Shown one piece after another: positions 1 to 7,414 of a DNA stretch of 9,946 nucleotides; position 1 is the first letter of the stretch; every line of letters begins with the position of its first letter. Under the pieces are notes generated by a model, which searched no databases, was not told where the DNA came from, and worked only from the letters and a program-made list of their open reading frames with translations. The stretch is taken from NCBI GenBank assembly GCA_025351675.1, contig JANXVK010000379.1, forward strand, positions 1 through 9,946, given 5' to 3'. The DNA is from Rhizobacter sp. (GTDB lineage Bacteria > Pseudomonadota > Gammaproteobacteria > Burkholderiales > Burkholderiaceae_C). Position numbers and translations under genes: made by a program.

Positions 1-490
1 CTTTGTCAGGCAGGCGGCGCGCGAGGTAGATCGTGTAGATCGGGCCGCCGGTGCCGTAGAGCGCGGTGAACGCGCCGCCGATCAGGCCGGCAGGGAACGC
101 CCAGCGCGCAGAGATCGGCGTCGGCACGGCGCGGGTCATCAGGCTCCACGCGGCGTACGCAATGACGAAAGTGCCGAGCCCCGTCAGCAGCCAGCGTTCG
201 GGTACGCAGACCAGCAGGGTCACGCCGGCCAGCATGCCGACAGCCACGATCGGCAGCAGGCGAAGCAACTCTTCCCGGCTCAGCTGCCGGCGGTTCTTCA
301 GGCCGAGCAGCATCCCGGTCAGCAGGTCGAACACCAGCATCATCGGCACCGCGAACCGAAGCGGGAAGAACAGCGCGAGCAACGGGATGGCGACGATCGC
401 CGCGCCGAAACCGGTGAGGCCGTAGACCACGTAGCCGAGTGTGACGATCGCCGCCGCGGCCAGCAGCGTGGACAACGGCAGATCGATCAA
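1..490 (-). CDS. TauE/SafE-family membrane permease, partial (C-terminus beyond the left edge)
   Basis: The 163 visible residues are very hydrophobic and show the two internal-repeat signatures of the TauE/SafE (sulfite/organosulfonate anion exporter) family: GLTGFGAAIVAIPLL at about residues 24-38, and GGAFTALYGTGGPIYTIYL at about 138-156. At least four membrane segments can be seen. Family members are usually about 250 residues, so roughly the last third is missing. No ATG lies in a suitable place; the best start is TTG at 490, 19 bases after the stop of the ThDP-enzyme gene, with only a weak upstream GGGCAG as ribosome site. It is the last visible gene of the minus-strand operon. Known members move sulfite, sulfoacetate or other small anions, and many have unknown substrates. 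Export of an anionic product of the pathway is an inference. The family is secure, the start moderately so, and the substrate is unknown. Confidence 0.88.
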   Translation of the reverse strand, partial: MIDLPLSTLLAAAAIVTLGYVVYGLTGFGAAIVAIPLLALFFPLRFAVPMMLVFDLLTGMLLGLKNRRQLSREELLRLLPIVAVGMLAGVTLLVCVPERWLLTGLGTFVIAYAAWSLMTRAVPTPISARWAFPAGLIGGAFTALYGTGGPIYTIYLARRLPDK

Positions 491-509
491 CGCGCGTCTG
501 CCCGGCAGC

Positions 510-2144
510 TCAGCGCTTGATCTGCGGCGCCGGCACGCCTTCGATCATCACGTTGACGCAGGCCGGCAGCCCGCTGGCGGTCGCACGCTGCGCTGCCGCC
601 AGCATGGCGCCCGGTTCGGTGACGAGCTCGCCGTGCGCGCCGAAGGCCTGCGCGACCGCGTCGTAGCGCAGCGGCCGCAACTCGCATCCGAGCAGCCGAT
701 CGGCGCCGTAGTCGCGCAGCTGAATCTGGTATTCGGCGTTCCAGCGCGCGTCGTTGCCGATCACCGAGACGAAGGGCAGCGCGTAGCGCACGGCCGTGTC
801 GTACTCGGCGATGTGGAAGCCGATCGTGCCGTCGCCCATGATGGCAACGACCGGTGCTTCGGGCACGGCGCAGCGCGCGCCGAGCGCGTACGGCAGGCCC
901 GAGCCGATCGAGCCTGCGACGCCGTTGTTGACGCGGTGCGGCGCCGAAAGGCAGGCCATCGCCCACTGGCCGATCTCGCCGCCGTCGCAGACCAACACTG
1001 CGTCGGCGTGACTGTCGAGCAGCGCCTGCAGCGGGCGCAGCATCTGAACCGGATGGAGTCGGTCGGCGATGTCGGAGCGCGCCGTGTCCCATGCCGGCGG
1101 GCGCCAGGCGATCGCGCTGCGCACGTCGGCGAGCCAGTCGCTCGATCCACTTTTCGGCGCCCGACGTGCGGCTTCAGCCAGTGCCTTCAGCGCCGACACG
1201 GCATCGGCCCGCGCCGTGCACCGCAGACGCGCACCGAGCGCGCGCCTCGTACGCTCGAACTCGGCCGGTTCGGCATCGACTTGATGCACATGCGCTTCCA
1301 CCGGAAACGGCGCGTTGCCGAACTTGAGCGTGAAGTCGACACGCTTGCCGACGAGCAGAATGCAATCGGCCTGCGGCAATACCTGCGCGAACGCGCCGAG
1401 GCTCGCATCGGCGATGCCGCGCGGGCTTTCCATGCCGATCACAGGGGCGCCGCTGGCGGCTTCGAGGGCGGCGATCAGCGCGCGGCCCGCCCGCGTCATG
1501 CACGACGGGCCGACCAATACCATCGGCCGCTTCGCCTGGGCGAGGTATTGCATCAGTTCGGTCGCGGTGCGCTCGTCGAGCGGGATCGGCTCAGGCGCGA
1601 ACGCGTCGGCGGTCAGCGTCGAAGCCGCGGCCGCGTCGTCGAGCACGTCGGCCGGCAGGCTCAGGTGGACCGGACCGGGCCGGCCCGAGCGCGCAAGGCG
1701 AATCGCCTTGGCGACGTCGCCCGCCACCTGATCGGCACCCGCGCAGGTCCACGCGGCCTTCGTCACCGACGCGGCCATTTCGGCCTGACGCATTTCCTGG
1801 AATGCGCCCTGCCCGAGCTGGTCGTTCGGCGCATGGCCCGAGAGCAGCACGATCGGCGCCTCGGCCATCTGCGCGGTGTAGAGCGCCGAGACGGCGTTCG
1901 CGTGACCCGGCCCGCCGGTCACCAGCGCGATGCCGACCTCGCCGGTGATGCGTGCGTACGCGTCGGCCATGTGCACGGCGCTGGCCTCGTGGCGGGTGTG
2001 AACCAGCGCGATCTTCGAATCGAACGCGGCATCGAAAACCGGCATGATGTGGTTGCCCGAGAGCGTGAAGATGCGGCGCGTGCCAGCAGCCTCCAGCGCC
2101 CGGATCAGCGCATCGGCGCCCCGGTGTTTGCGGGTTGAACTCAT
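510..2144 (-). CDS. Thiamine-diphosphate-dependent enzyme, acetolactate synthase-like
   Basis: This is a 544-residue cytosolic protein with the three-domain layout of the acetolactate synthase/benzoylformate decarboxylase superfamily. The N-terminal pyrimidine-binding domain carries the cofactor-activating glutamate in RHEASA (Glu53) and a GAFQEM segment at 113-118. A central domain occupies about 190-340. The C-terminal pyrophosphate domain has GSIGSGLPYALGA at about 411-423 and the metal/ThDP motif starting GDGT at 437. That motif closes with ND (464-465) where the family more often has NN. Such enzymes decarboxylate 2-oxo acids or make or break C-C bonds next to a carbonyl. No small regulatory subunit and no other branched-chain gene is nearby, so true acetolactate synthase is unlikely. 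The ATG at 2144 is preceded by GAAAG (2152-2156), which overlaps the upstream Bug gene's TAG stop; the gap is 11 bases. The operon suggests it acts after the dehydrogenase and hydratase. Its substrate is unknown. Confidence 0.9.
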   Translation of the reverse strand: MSSTRKHRGADALIRALEAAGTRRIFTLSGNHIMPVFDAAFDSKIALVHTRHEASAVHMADAYARITGEVGIALVTGGPGHANAVSALYTAQMAEAPIVLLSGHAPNDQLGQGAFQEMRQAEMAASVTKAAWTCAGADQVAGDVAKAIRLARSGRPGPVHLSLPADVLDDAAAASTLTADAFAPEPIPLDERTATELMQYLAQAKRPMVLVGPSCMTRAGRALIAALEAASGAPVIGMESPRGIADASLGAFAQVLPQADCILLVGKRVDFTLKFGNAPFPVEAHVHQVDAEPAEFERTRRALGARLRCTARADAVSALKALAEAARRAPKSGSSDWLADVRSAIAWRPPAWDTARSDIADRLHPVQMLRPLQALLDSHADAVLVCDGGEIGQWAMACLSAPHRVNNGVAGSIGSGLPYALGARCAVPEAPVVAIMGDGTIGFHIAEYDTAVRYALPFVSVIGNDARWNAEYQIQLRDYGADRLLGCELRPLRYDAVAQAFGAHGELVTEPGAMLAAAQRATASGLPACVNVMIEGVPAPQIKR

Positions 2145-2155
2145 CGTGCCACTTT

Positions 2156-3136
2156 CTACTTCAGTTCGATCTGCAACTGGCGCCCGAGCCGCTCGTACAC
2201 CGCGTACTGCTCGGCTGCGAACTTTTCCGTCTCGGCCGGGCTCAGCACGCGCGGAATGCTGCCGGCCTTCTCGGTCGCGGTGATCCATTGCGGGTCTTTG
2301 GCGGCGGTGTTCAGTGTCGCAGCCCAGCGCTCGACCAGCTCCTTGCTCATGCCGGGCGGGCCGTACAGCGCGCTCCAGCCGACGATCGCCTCGAGTTGCG
2401 GGTAGCCCGATTCGCGCGCCGTCGGCACATCGGGCAGGTCTTTCACGCGCTCCGGCGTGGTCGTGACGAACGCACGCAGCTTGCCGCCCTTGATGTTGCC
2501 CATCATCGAGCTGAGGTTGCCGCAACTGAAGTCGACGTCGCCAGAGAGCACCGCGAGCGCGGCCTCGCCGCCGCCCTTGTAGGCGATCTGCACCGCCGCG
2601 TCCTTGCCGAGCTTGAGCACGTCGAACAGCAGTTGCGGACCGAAGTTCAGGATCGTCGCCGGACCCGAGGTGCTGTAGTTCAGCTTGCCGGGACGCGCGC
2701 GCAAGCTGTCGACCAAGTCTTTCATCGTCTTGATCGGCGACTCGGCACGCGTGACGCAGACATACGGGTTCAGCTCCAGCAGGCCGATGAAGGTGAAATC
2801 GTTCCACTTGTAGCCTGCGGTCGACTGCAGGGCCGGCAGCACCGCCTGCGGGCCAACGCGGGCGATCAGCAGCGTGTAGCCATCGGGCTTGGCGTTGCGC
2901 ACGGCGATCGAGCCGATGCCGCCGCTGGCGCCGGCCCGGTTCACCGGCACGAGCGGCTGGCCGAGCGCCTTCTGCGCCACCATCGCCAGCGCACGCGCGG
3001 CACCGTCGGCATCGCCGCCGGGGCTGAACGGGATCACGAGCGTGACGGGTTGATCCGGGTACGGATGGGTCTGCGCGGTCGCGGTCAGCGCGCAGCCTGC
3101 CAGGCAGCCCGCGAGGGTGCGATTGAAATGATGCAT
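2156..3136 (-). CDS. Bug/TctC-family periplasmic substrate-binding protein (receptor 2)
   Basis: This 326-residue protein has an N-terminal export signal (MHHFNRTLAGCLAGCALTAT, cleavage likely near TATAQ). The mature part is a Bug (tripartite tricarboxylate transporter receptor) fold. Family hallmarks are IPFSPGGDADGAAR just after the first strand, NRAGASGGIGS, the PDGYTLL segment, STSGP and IAYKGGGEA. Bug proteins bind carboxylates such as citrate, aspartate, glutamate or nicotinate in a deep cleft; the PGG loop contacts the ligand carboxylate. No TctA or TctB membrane genes are in the window, so it is an orphan receptor here. Start: an AGGAGA site lies six bases upstream of ATG 3136. An earlier in-frame TTG at 3175 would put 13 polar residues ahead of the signal and is disfavoured. 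Two LAGC segments in the signal resemble lipoboxes, so lipid anchoring is possible. It sits between the flavoprotein and the ThDP enzyme. Confidence 0.92.
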   Translation of the reverse strand: MHHFNRTLAGCLAGCALTATAQTHPYPDQPVTLVIPFSPGGDADGAARALAMVAQKALGQPLVPVNRAGASGGIGSIAVRNAKPDGYTLLIARVGPQAVLPALQSTAGYKWNDFTFIGLLELNPYVCVTRAESPIKTMKDLVDSLRARPGKLNYSTSGPATILNFGPQLLFDVLKLGKDAAVQIAYKGGGEAALAVLSGDVDFSCGNLSSMMGNIKGGKLRAFVTTTPERVKDLPDVPTARESGYPQLEAIVGWSALYGPPGMSKELVERWAATLNTAAKDPQWITATEKAGSIPRVLSPAETEKFAAEQYAVYERLGRQLQIELK

Positions 3137-3142
3137 GTCTTG

Positions 3143-3148
3143 TCTCCT
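3143..3148 (-). promoter_or_regulatory. Ribosome-binding site of Bug receptor 2
   Basis: Reading the minus strand, AGGAGA lies six bases before ATG 3136. This strong site decides the start against the in-frame TTG at 3175, which overlaps the flavoprotein stop and has no comparable site. Confidence 0.7.
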
Positions 3149-3171
3149 GTCATTGTTGTTCGGCTCGGCGC

Positions 3172-4902
3172 TCAAGCGCTCTCTTCGACCAGGATCGTCT
3201 GGCCCGGCTTCACGCGGGTGAAGCGCACCGGCTCGCGGCGGATCGCAAGTTCGTCACCACGCTGTGTCACGACGATGTAGGTCGAACCCGGCAGGTCGCC
3301 GGTCTGTGGATGGTCTTCGCGGAAGTGCGCGCCGCGCGAGTCTTCACGGGCCAGCGCCGAGGTCGCGATCACGCGGCTCACGGCGATCAGGCTCTTCAGG
3401 TTCAGCCAGTCATGCCAGCTCAGATTGAACGCGCGGTCGCCGTCGGCGACGCCGGTGTGCGCCAACTGGCGATCGAGTTCGGCGAGCTTCGTGAGCGCGC
3501 GCTGCAGGCCTGCGGAAGTGCGCAGGATGCCGACGTCTTCCCACATGCACTCGAACAGCGCCTCGCGGATCGGTTCGATGCTGCCGCGCGGGTTCTGGAA
3601 CGGCGCTTCGTGCCACGTCACGCTCGCGGCGATCGCGGCTTCGTCGGCCTCGTGCCAATTGCCTTCGGCCCGCACCCACGCCGCCATGCAGTCGCCGGCG
3701 ATGCCGCCGAACACGGTCGAGTTCGCGACGCCGTTGCCGCCGAGCCGGTTCGCGCCATGGACGCCGCCGGTGTCTTCGCCGGCGGCGAACAGGCCATGAA
3801 GCGCGGTGCGGCAGTCGGCGCGAAACTGCACGCCGCCCATCATGTAGTGTGCCGTCGGCACCACCTCGACGAGCCCGCCGGCGAGGTCGAAGCCGCAGTC
3901 ATCGCAACGCTCGACCATGCCCTTGAACTGCTTGCGGACGTTCGCGACGCCCAAGTGCGACATCTGCAGGTAGACGCCGCCGTTCGGTGAGGTTCGGCCG
4001 GCCCGCATCTCCGCGAAGATCGCGCGCGAGACGATGTCGCGCGTGGCGCGTTCGAGGCGTGGGTCGTAGCGGTCCATGAAGCGCTGCCGGTCGCCGTTCA
4101 GCAGGTAGCCACCGGCGCCGCGCAGGCCTTCTTCGAGCACGGTACCGGTCATGCGCGTGCCGGTGCCGGCGAGCAGGCCGGTCGGATGGAACTGCACCAT
4201 CTCCATGTCGCGCAGCGGCAGGCCGGCGCGCAGCGCCATCGCCAGACCGTCGCAGGTCTTGTCGCCGGAGGGCGTGTGGTACTTGTACATGGTCGGGCCG
4301 CCGCCGGTCGCAAGCAGCACGGCCCGGGCCTGCACGAAGACGAAGCCGCCGTCGCGCATGTCGATCATCAGCACGCCGGCGAGCGCCGTGCCGTCGGCCG
4401 TTTTGACGAGCTCGATCGCGCGGTGCTCCTCGAGCCGTTCGATGCCACGCGACCAGACCTGCTCCGACAACCGGTTGATGATCTCGATGCCGGTCAGGTC
4501 GCCCTTGTGCACGGTGCGGTCGAAGGTCTGACCGGCGAAGGCCTTCTGGTGCACGGTGCCGTCGGGGTTGCGGTCGAAGAAGCAGCCGAGTTCGTTCTCG
4601 AGCTCGTGGACGCGCTCGACGGCTTTGGTGACGAGCGTCCACGCGAGATCCTGGTCCGACAGCCACTTGCTGCCCTCGATCGTGTCCATGAAATGCCGCT
4701 CGACCGAATCGCCGGCCGCGAGCGCGACGTTGTAGCCGCCCTGGACCATGCGCGTGCAGCCGCACTTGCCGAGCAGGCCTTTTACCGCGACGGTGATCGA
4801 GAGTTCGGGCGCGGTCTGGTGCGCATGCAGCGCGGCGAACAGGCCTGCGCCGCCGGAGCCGAGGATCAGGATGTCGGTTCGAATGCGCTTGATCGCGCTC
4901 AT
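3172..4902 (-). CDS. Succinate dehydrogenase/fumarate reductase-like flavoprotein subunit without the covalent-FAD histidine
   Basis: This 576-residue protein of the SdhA/FrdA family would transfer hydride between FAD and a succinate/fumarate-type dicarboxylate. Visible are the FAD dinucleotide motif GSGGAG (15-20), HPTG with His239, EGLRGAGGYLLN (258-269), TRDIVSRA with the likely proton-shuttle Arg288, PTAHYMMGG with His352, GANRLGGN with Arg386, and the C-terminal SRGAHFREDHP signature. All expected substrate-handling residues are therefore present. The segment that normally contains the flavinylated histidine before AQGG or AEGG reads CGCTRMVQGG, so a cysteine (Cys49) occupies that position and FAD is predicted to be bound non-covalently. 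ATG 4902 overlaps the hydratase beta stop as ATGA, with an AAGGCGG ribosome site. Its partners, the iron-sulfur subunit and anchors, are encoded over 2.5 kb upstream in the same operon. L-aspartate oxidase is a less likely alternative because of these partner genes. Confidence 0.93.
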   Translation of the reverse strand: MSAIKRIRTDILILGSGGAGLFAALHAHQTAPELSITVAVKGLLGKCGCTRMVQGGYNVALAAGDSVERHFMDTIEGSKWLSDQDLAWTLVTKAVERVHELENELGCFFDRNPDGTVHQKAFAGQTFDRTVHKGDLTGIEIINRLSEQVWSRGIERLEEHRAIELVKTADGTALAGVLMIDMRDGGFVFVQARAVLLATGGGPTMYKYHTPSGDKTCDGLAMALRAGLPLRDMEMVQFHPTGLLAGTGTRMTGTVLEEGLRGAGGYLLNGDRQRFMDRYDPRLERATRDIVSRAIFAEMRAGRTSPNGGVYLQMSHLGVANVRKQFKGMVERCDDCGFDLAGGLVEVVPTAHYMMGGVQFRADCRTALHGLFAAGEDTGGVHGANRLGGNGVANSTVFGGIAGDCMAAWVRAEGNWHEADEAAIAASVTWHEAPFQNPRGSIEPIREALFECMWEDVGILRTSAGLQRALTKLAELDRQLAHTGVADGDRAFNLSWHDWLNLKSLIAVSRVIATSALAREDSRGAHFREDHPQTGDLPGSTYIVVTQRGDELAIRREPVRFTRVKPGQTILVEESA

Positions 4903-5513
4903 GCCGCCTTCACTCCGAGGCTGGCGAGCACCTGCGCCCGCCTGCACTGCGCGTCGTCGCGCACGACGTCGTAGAGGCTGGCGCCGTGGCTGTCCATCGC
5001 GACCAGCAGCGGCCCGAAGTCGCGGATGCGGAACTTCCACAGCGACTCGGGGTTCAGGTCGTCCAGGTCGACCGCCTCGATCTGCTCGATCCAGGTCGTC
5101 TCCAGCGCTGCGGTACCACCGACGATCGCGAGGTAGGCGCCGCCGAGTTCGCTGAACGCTGCCGCGGAAGCTTCACGCAAGCCGCCTTTGCCGATGATCA
5201 GGCGCACGCCGTTTTGCGTCATCAGCGGGCGGGTGAAGCGCTCCATGCGGTCCGACGTGGTCGTGCCGATGCAGATCGCCTGGTAGCCGGCCGGGTACGC
5301 GTCGCTGGTCTCGACCTTCTTCACGTTCGGCGCGGTGTGGATCACCGCGTGGCCGTTCAGATCGAAGCGCGTCGTGCGGCCACGATCGAACATGTGGATC
5401 TGGGTCGCATCGCGGATGCCGTAGAGCGTGGTCTGCAAGGTCACCGTGTCGTTGACGTGCAGCGCACGCACCTGCGCTTCGGTGACCGGCATTTCGAGGT
5501 TGTGGTGTGCCAT
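4899..5513 (-). CDS. Class I fumarase-type hydratase, beta subunit (FumA C-terminal domain/TtdB-like)
   Basis: This 204-residue protein matches the C-terminal domain of class I (iron-sulfur) fumarases and the beta subunit of L-tartrate dehydratase. Landmarks are YGIRDATQIH, with Arg34 in the place of the family's catalytic-region arginine, and RFDLNGHAV (49-57). The substrate-binding run GTTTSDRMERF (83-93) has the conserved Thr-Thr-Ser and Arg89. GKGG follows with Lys109, and the late WKFRIRDFGPLLVAMDSHG segment is typical of the domain end. This subunit supplies substrate-binding residues and the alpha subunit the [4Fe-4S] cluster. Known two-subunit members hydrate or dehydrate fumarate/malate or tartrate, and related single-chain enzymes act on mesaconate. 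GAGG lies eight bases before ATG 5513, 13 bases after the alpha stop, and the stop overlaps the flavoprotein start. Substrate specificity cannot be read from the sequence. Confidence 0.92.
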   Translation of the reverse strand: MAHHNLEMPVTEAQVRALHVNDTVTLQTTLYGIRDATQIHMFDRGRTTRFDLNGHAVIHTAPNVKKVETSDAYPAGYQAICIGTTTSDRMERFTRPLMTQNGVRLIIGKGGLREASAAAFSELGGAYLAIVGGTAALETTWIEQIEAVDLDDLNPESLWKFRIRDFGPLLVAMDSHGASLYDVVRDDAQCRRAQVLASLGVKAA

Positions 5514-5526
5514 CGCGGGCCTCGCG

Positions 5527-6402
5527 TCAGAAGCCGTAGCTCACGCCGGCCGGCGTGAAGCTCGCTCGCGAACGCCGCGCCGAATGGCACTGCATGTTGA
5601 CCGCGATCGGGTTCATCGTGATGTGGGTCGCGGCGAGTTCGATGTGCACCGCGAACGCGGTCGAGTCGCCACCCAGACCTTGCGGGCCGACACCGAGCTG
5701 GTTCACCGCCACCGAGAGCTGCGCCTCGAGCGCCGCGCCGTCGGCGTCGGCGCACTGCGTGCCGAGCGCGCGTGTCGCCGCGCGTTTCGCGAGCGCAACC
5801 GCGAGGTCGGAGGTGCCGCCGAGGCCAACGCCGACGATCGTTGGCGGGCAGGTCTTGCCGCCGGCCGCGAGCACGCAGTCGATCACGAAGGTCTTGATCG
5901 CGTCGATGCCCTCGGCGGGAATGGCCATCTTCAGGAACGAGTTGTTCTCCGAGCCGCTGCCCTTCGGGATCATCTCGATCTGCAGCAGCTCGGGGGTGTC
6001 GCTGAAGTCGATGTGGATCACCGGCACCTCGATGCCGCACGAGCTGTGCTCGTTCTTGCGCGTGAGCGGATGCACGACCGAGCTGCGCAGCGGGTACTCG
6101 CGGGTCGCGCGCTCGCAGCCGCGGCGAATGGCCTGCTTCAACGCGTGGCCGTCGACCTGCACATCGCGTCCGATCCACACGTTGTAGATCGGCACGCCGG
6201 TGTCCTGGCACAGCAGGTTGTCGGTCTGCTCGGCCACAGTGATGTTGGTCACCATGGTGCCGAGCACCTGCTTGGCGGTGCGGCCTGTTTCGGTGGTCTG
6301 GAGCCGGGCGAAGCCGCTCTTGATGTCGGGCGGCAGCACCTTCAGCGCGCGGATGTAGAGCTGTTTCGCGGCGTCTTCCACCGCCTGCAGATCGATCTTC
6401 AT
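5527..6402 (-). CDS. Class I fumarase-type hydratase, alpha subunit ([4Fe-4S]; FumA N-terminal domain/TtdA-like)
   Basis: This 291-residue protein carries the iron-sulfur cluster of a two-subunit fumarase/tartrate-dehydratase-type hydro-lyase. The three expected cluster cysteines are present: Cys65 in LCQDTGVP, Cys185 in KTCPPTIVGVGLGG, and Cys272 in NMQCHSARR. The Gln-Asp after Cys65 are the residues that contact substrate in class I fumarases. The family segment GSGSENNSFLKMAIPAEG lies at 148-165. The open iron of the cluster would act as Lewis acid for adding or removing water across a dicarboxylate double bond. ATG 6402 is seven bases after the Bug receptor 1 stop; a GAGGG spanning that stop can serve as ribosome site. 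It is followed after 13 bases by the beta subunit. Class I enzymes are oxygen-sensitive. Location beside a dehydrogenase-like complex suggests the pair handles that enzyme's unsaturated product or supplies its acceptor. Fumarate, tartrate and a substituted fumarate are all possible. Confidence 0.93.
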   Translation of the reverse strand: MKIDLQAVEDAAKQLYIRALKVLPPDIKSGFARLQTTETGRTAKQVLGTMVTNITVAEQTDNLLCQDTGVPIYNVWIGRDVQVDGHALKQAIRRGCERATREYPLRSSVVHPLTRKNEHSSCGIEVPVIHIDFSDTPELLQIEMIPKGSGSENNSFLKMAIPAEGIDAIKTFVIDCVLAAGGKTCPPTIVGVGLGGTSDLAVALAKRAATRALGTQCADADGAALEAQLSVAVNQLGVGPQGLGGDSTAFAVHIELAATHITMNPIAVNMQCHSARRSRASFTPAGVSYGF

Positions 6403-6409
6403 GGCACCC

Positions 6410-7387
6410 TCAGTTCGCGGTGATCTTGCGGTTCTTCACGACGGTGGCCCAGTACGCCGATTCGGCGTCCATTGCCTTCGCGAACTCGGCCGGGGTGTTG
6501 CCCACGGGTGTCATGCCCTGCACGTAGAGCCGCGCCTTGGTGTCGGTCCCGGCCAGCACCTTGGCGCTGTCGGCATGCACCTTCGCGAGGATCGCCGGCG
6601 GCATGCCGGCCGGTGCAAGCAGCCCGAACCAGCCGGTGTTCTCGAAGCCCGGCAGGCCGCTTTCGGCGACCGTCGGTAACTCGGGCATCAGCGGCGAGCG
6701 CTGCTTGCCGGTCACCGCCAGCGCGCGCAGGCGCCCCTTGCCGAGCAGTGCGGACGCGGCCGCGAAGTTGCCGACCATCATCTGCGTCTGGTGCGCGATC
6801 AGGTCGGTGTACGCCGGCGCTTCGCCCTTGTACGGCACGTGCACGATGTCGATGCCGGCCGCATTCGCGAAGTTCTCGCCCGCCATGTGCACCTGGCTGC
6901 CGACACCGGCCGAGCCGAAGTTGATCGTGCCGGGCTTGGCCTTCGCCGCCGCGATCAGTTCCTTGACGTTCGTGAGCGGCGAATCGTCGGGCACGACCAC
7001 CAGCATCGGGCCGCTCGCCACATTGGTGACCGGTACCAGGTCCTTCTTGGTGTCGAACGGCATCTTCTTGTAGAGCTGCGGATTGATCGTGATGCTGCCG
7101 GTGCCGAACAGCAGCGTGTGGCCATCGGCCGGCGATTTTGCGACGATGTCGGCGCCGAGGTTGCCGCCGGCGCCCGCGCGGTTGTCGACGACCACGGTCT
7201 GGCCCCAGAGCTCGGTGAGCTTCTGCGCCATCATCCGCGCGATCACGTCGGTCGAGCCGCCGGGCGCGAACGGCACCACGAGTCGCACAGGCTTGCTCGG
7301 CCACCCCTCCTGCGCGGTCGCAGGCAGGCTCCACGCAAGGCCCGCTCCAAGCAGGCAGATCAGGGTCGAGCGGCGATGGTTCTTCAT
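6410..7387 (-). CDS. Bug/TctC-family periplasmic substrate-binding protein (receptor 1)
   Basis: This 325-residue protein has a clear Sec signal peptide (basic MKNHRRS, hydrophobic core, likely cleavage after LPATA) followed by a Bug receptor. Hallmarks in order are WPSKPVRLVVPFAPGGSTD, VVDNRAGAGGNLGAD, PADGHTLL, NFGSAGVGS, VPYKGEAPAYTDL, LPTVAESGLPGFE and WFGLLAPAGMP. It is a more canonical family member than receptor 2 and differs from it throughout, so the two are diverged paralogues rather than a recent duplication. No TctAB permease genes accompany it; such orphan receptors are common in Burkholderiales and may share a distant permease or feed a sensor. ATG 7387 has GGAGA eight bases upstream; an in-frame GTG at 7405 would add six residues before the signal and is less likely. 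The gene sits 27 bases after the second membrane anchor and seven before the hydratase. The ligand is presumably a di- or tricarboxylate of this pathway (inference). Confidence 0.94.
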   Translation of the reverse strand: MKNHRRSTLICLLGAGLAWSLPATAQEGWPSKPVRLVVPFAPGGSTDVIARMMAQKLTELWGQTVVVDNRAGAGGNLGADIVAKSPADGHTLLFGTGSITINPQLYKKMPFDTKKDLVPVTNVASGPMLVVVPDDSPLTNVKELIAAAKAKPGTINFGSAGVGSQVHMAGENFANAAGIDIVHVPYKGEAPAYTDLIAHQTQMMVGNFAAASALLGKGRLRALAVTGKQRSPLMPELPTVAESGLPGFENTGWFGLLAPAGMPPAILAKVHADSAKVLAGTDTKARLYVQGMTPVGNTPAEFAKAMDAESAYWATVVKNRKITAN

Positions 7388-7414
7388 GGTGTTTGTCTCC
7401 AGCACGTATCGGGA

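Noticed and set aside
441..2138. A 565-codon open frame on the plus strand, antisense to the ThDP-enzyme gene
   Set aside because: It is rich in Arg, Ala and Gly with no recognisable domain, starts with GTG, and lies opposite a gene with clear family motifs. GC-rich codon bias leaves such antisense frames open by chance. The same holds for the plus-strand frames at 2135-3280, 3310-3990, 4986-5558, 5428-6423 and 6791-7936.
510..2144. Genuine acetolactate synthase large subunit
   Set aside because: No ilvH/ilvN-type small subunit or ilvC is adjacent, and the operon context is dicarboxylate metabolism. The fold is shared by many decarboxylases and lyases.
3172..4902. L-aspartate oxidase (NadB)
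   Set aside because: NadB likewise lacks the covalent-FAD histidine, but it works alone and is usually linked to nadA and nadC. Here an iron-sulfur subunit and two membrane anchors are encoded in the same operon.
3172..5040. Longer flavoprotein starting at 5040
   Set aside because: The extra 46 residues are arginine-rich, overlap the hydratase beta gene, and precede a good start at 4902 with a ribosome site and the FAD motif at the normal distance.
2156..7387. The two Bug genes as a recent tandem duplication or repeat
   Set aside because: The proteins share only family motifs, not extended identity, and the genes are far apart in the operon.
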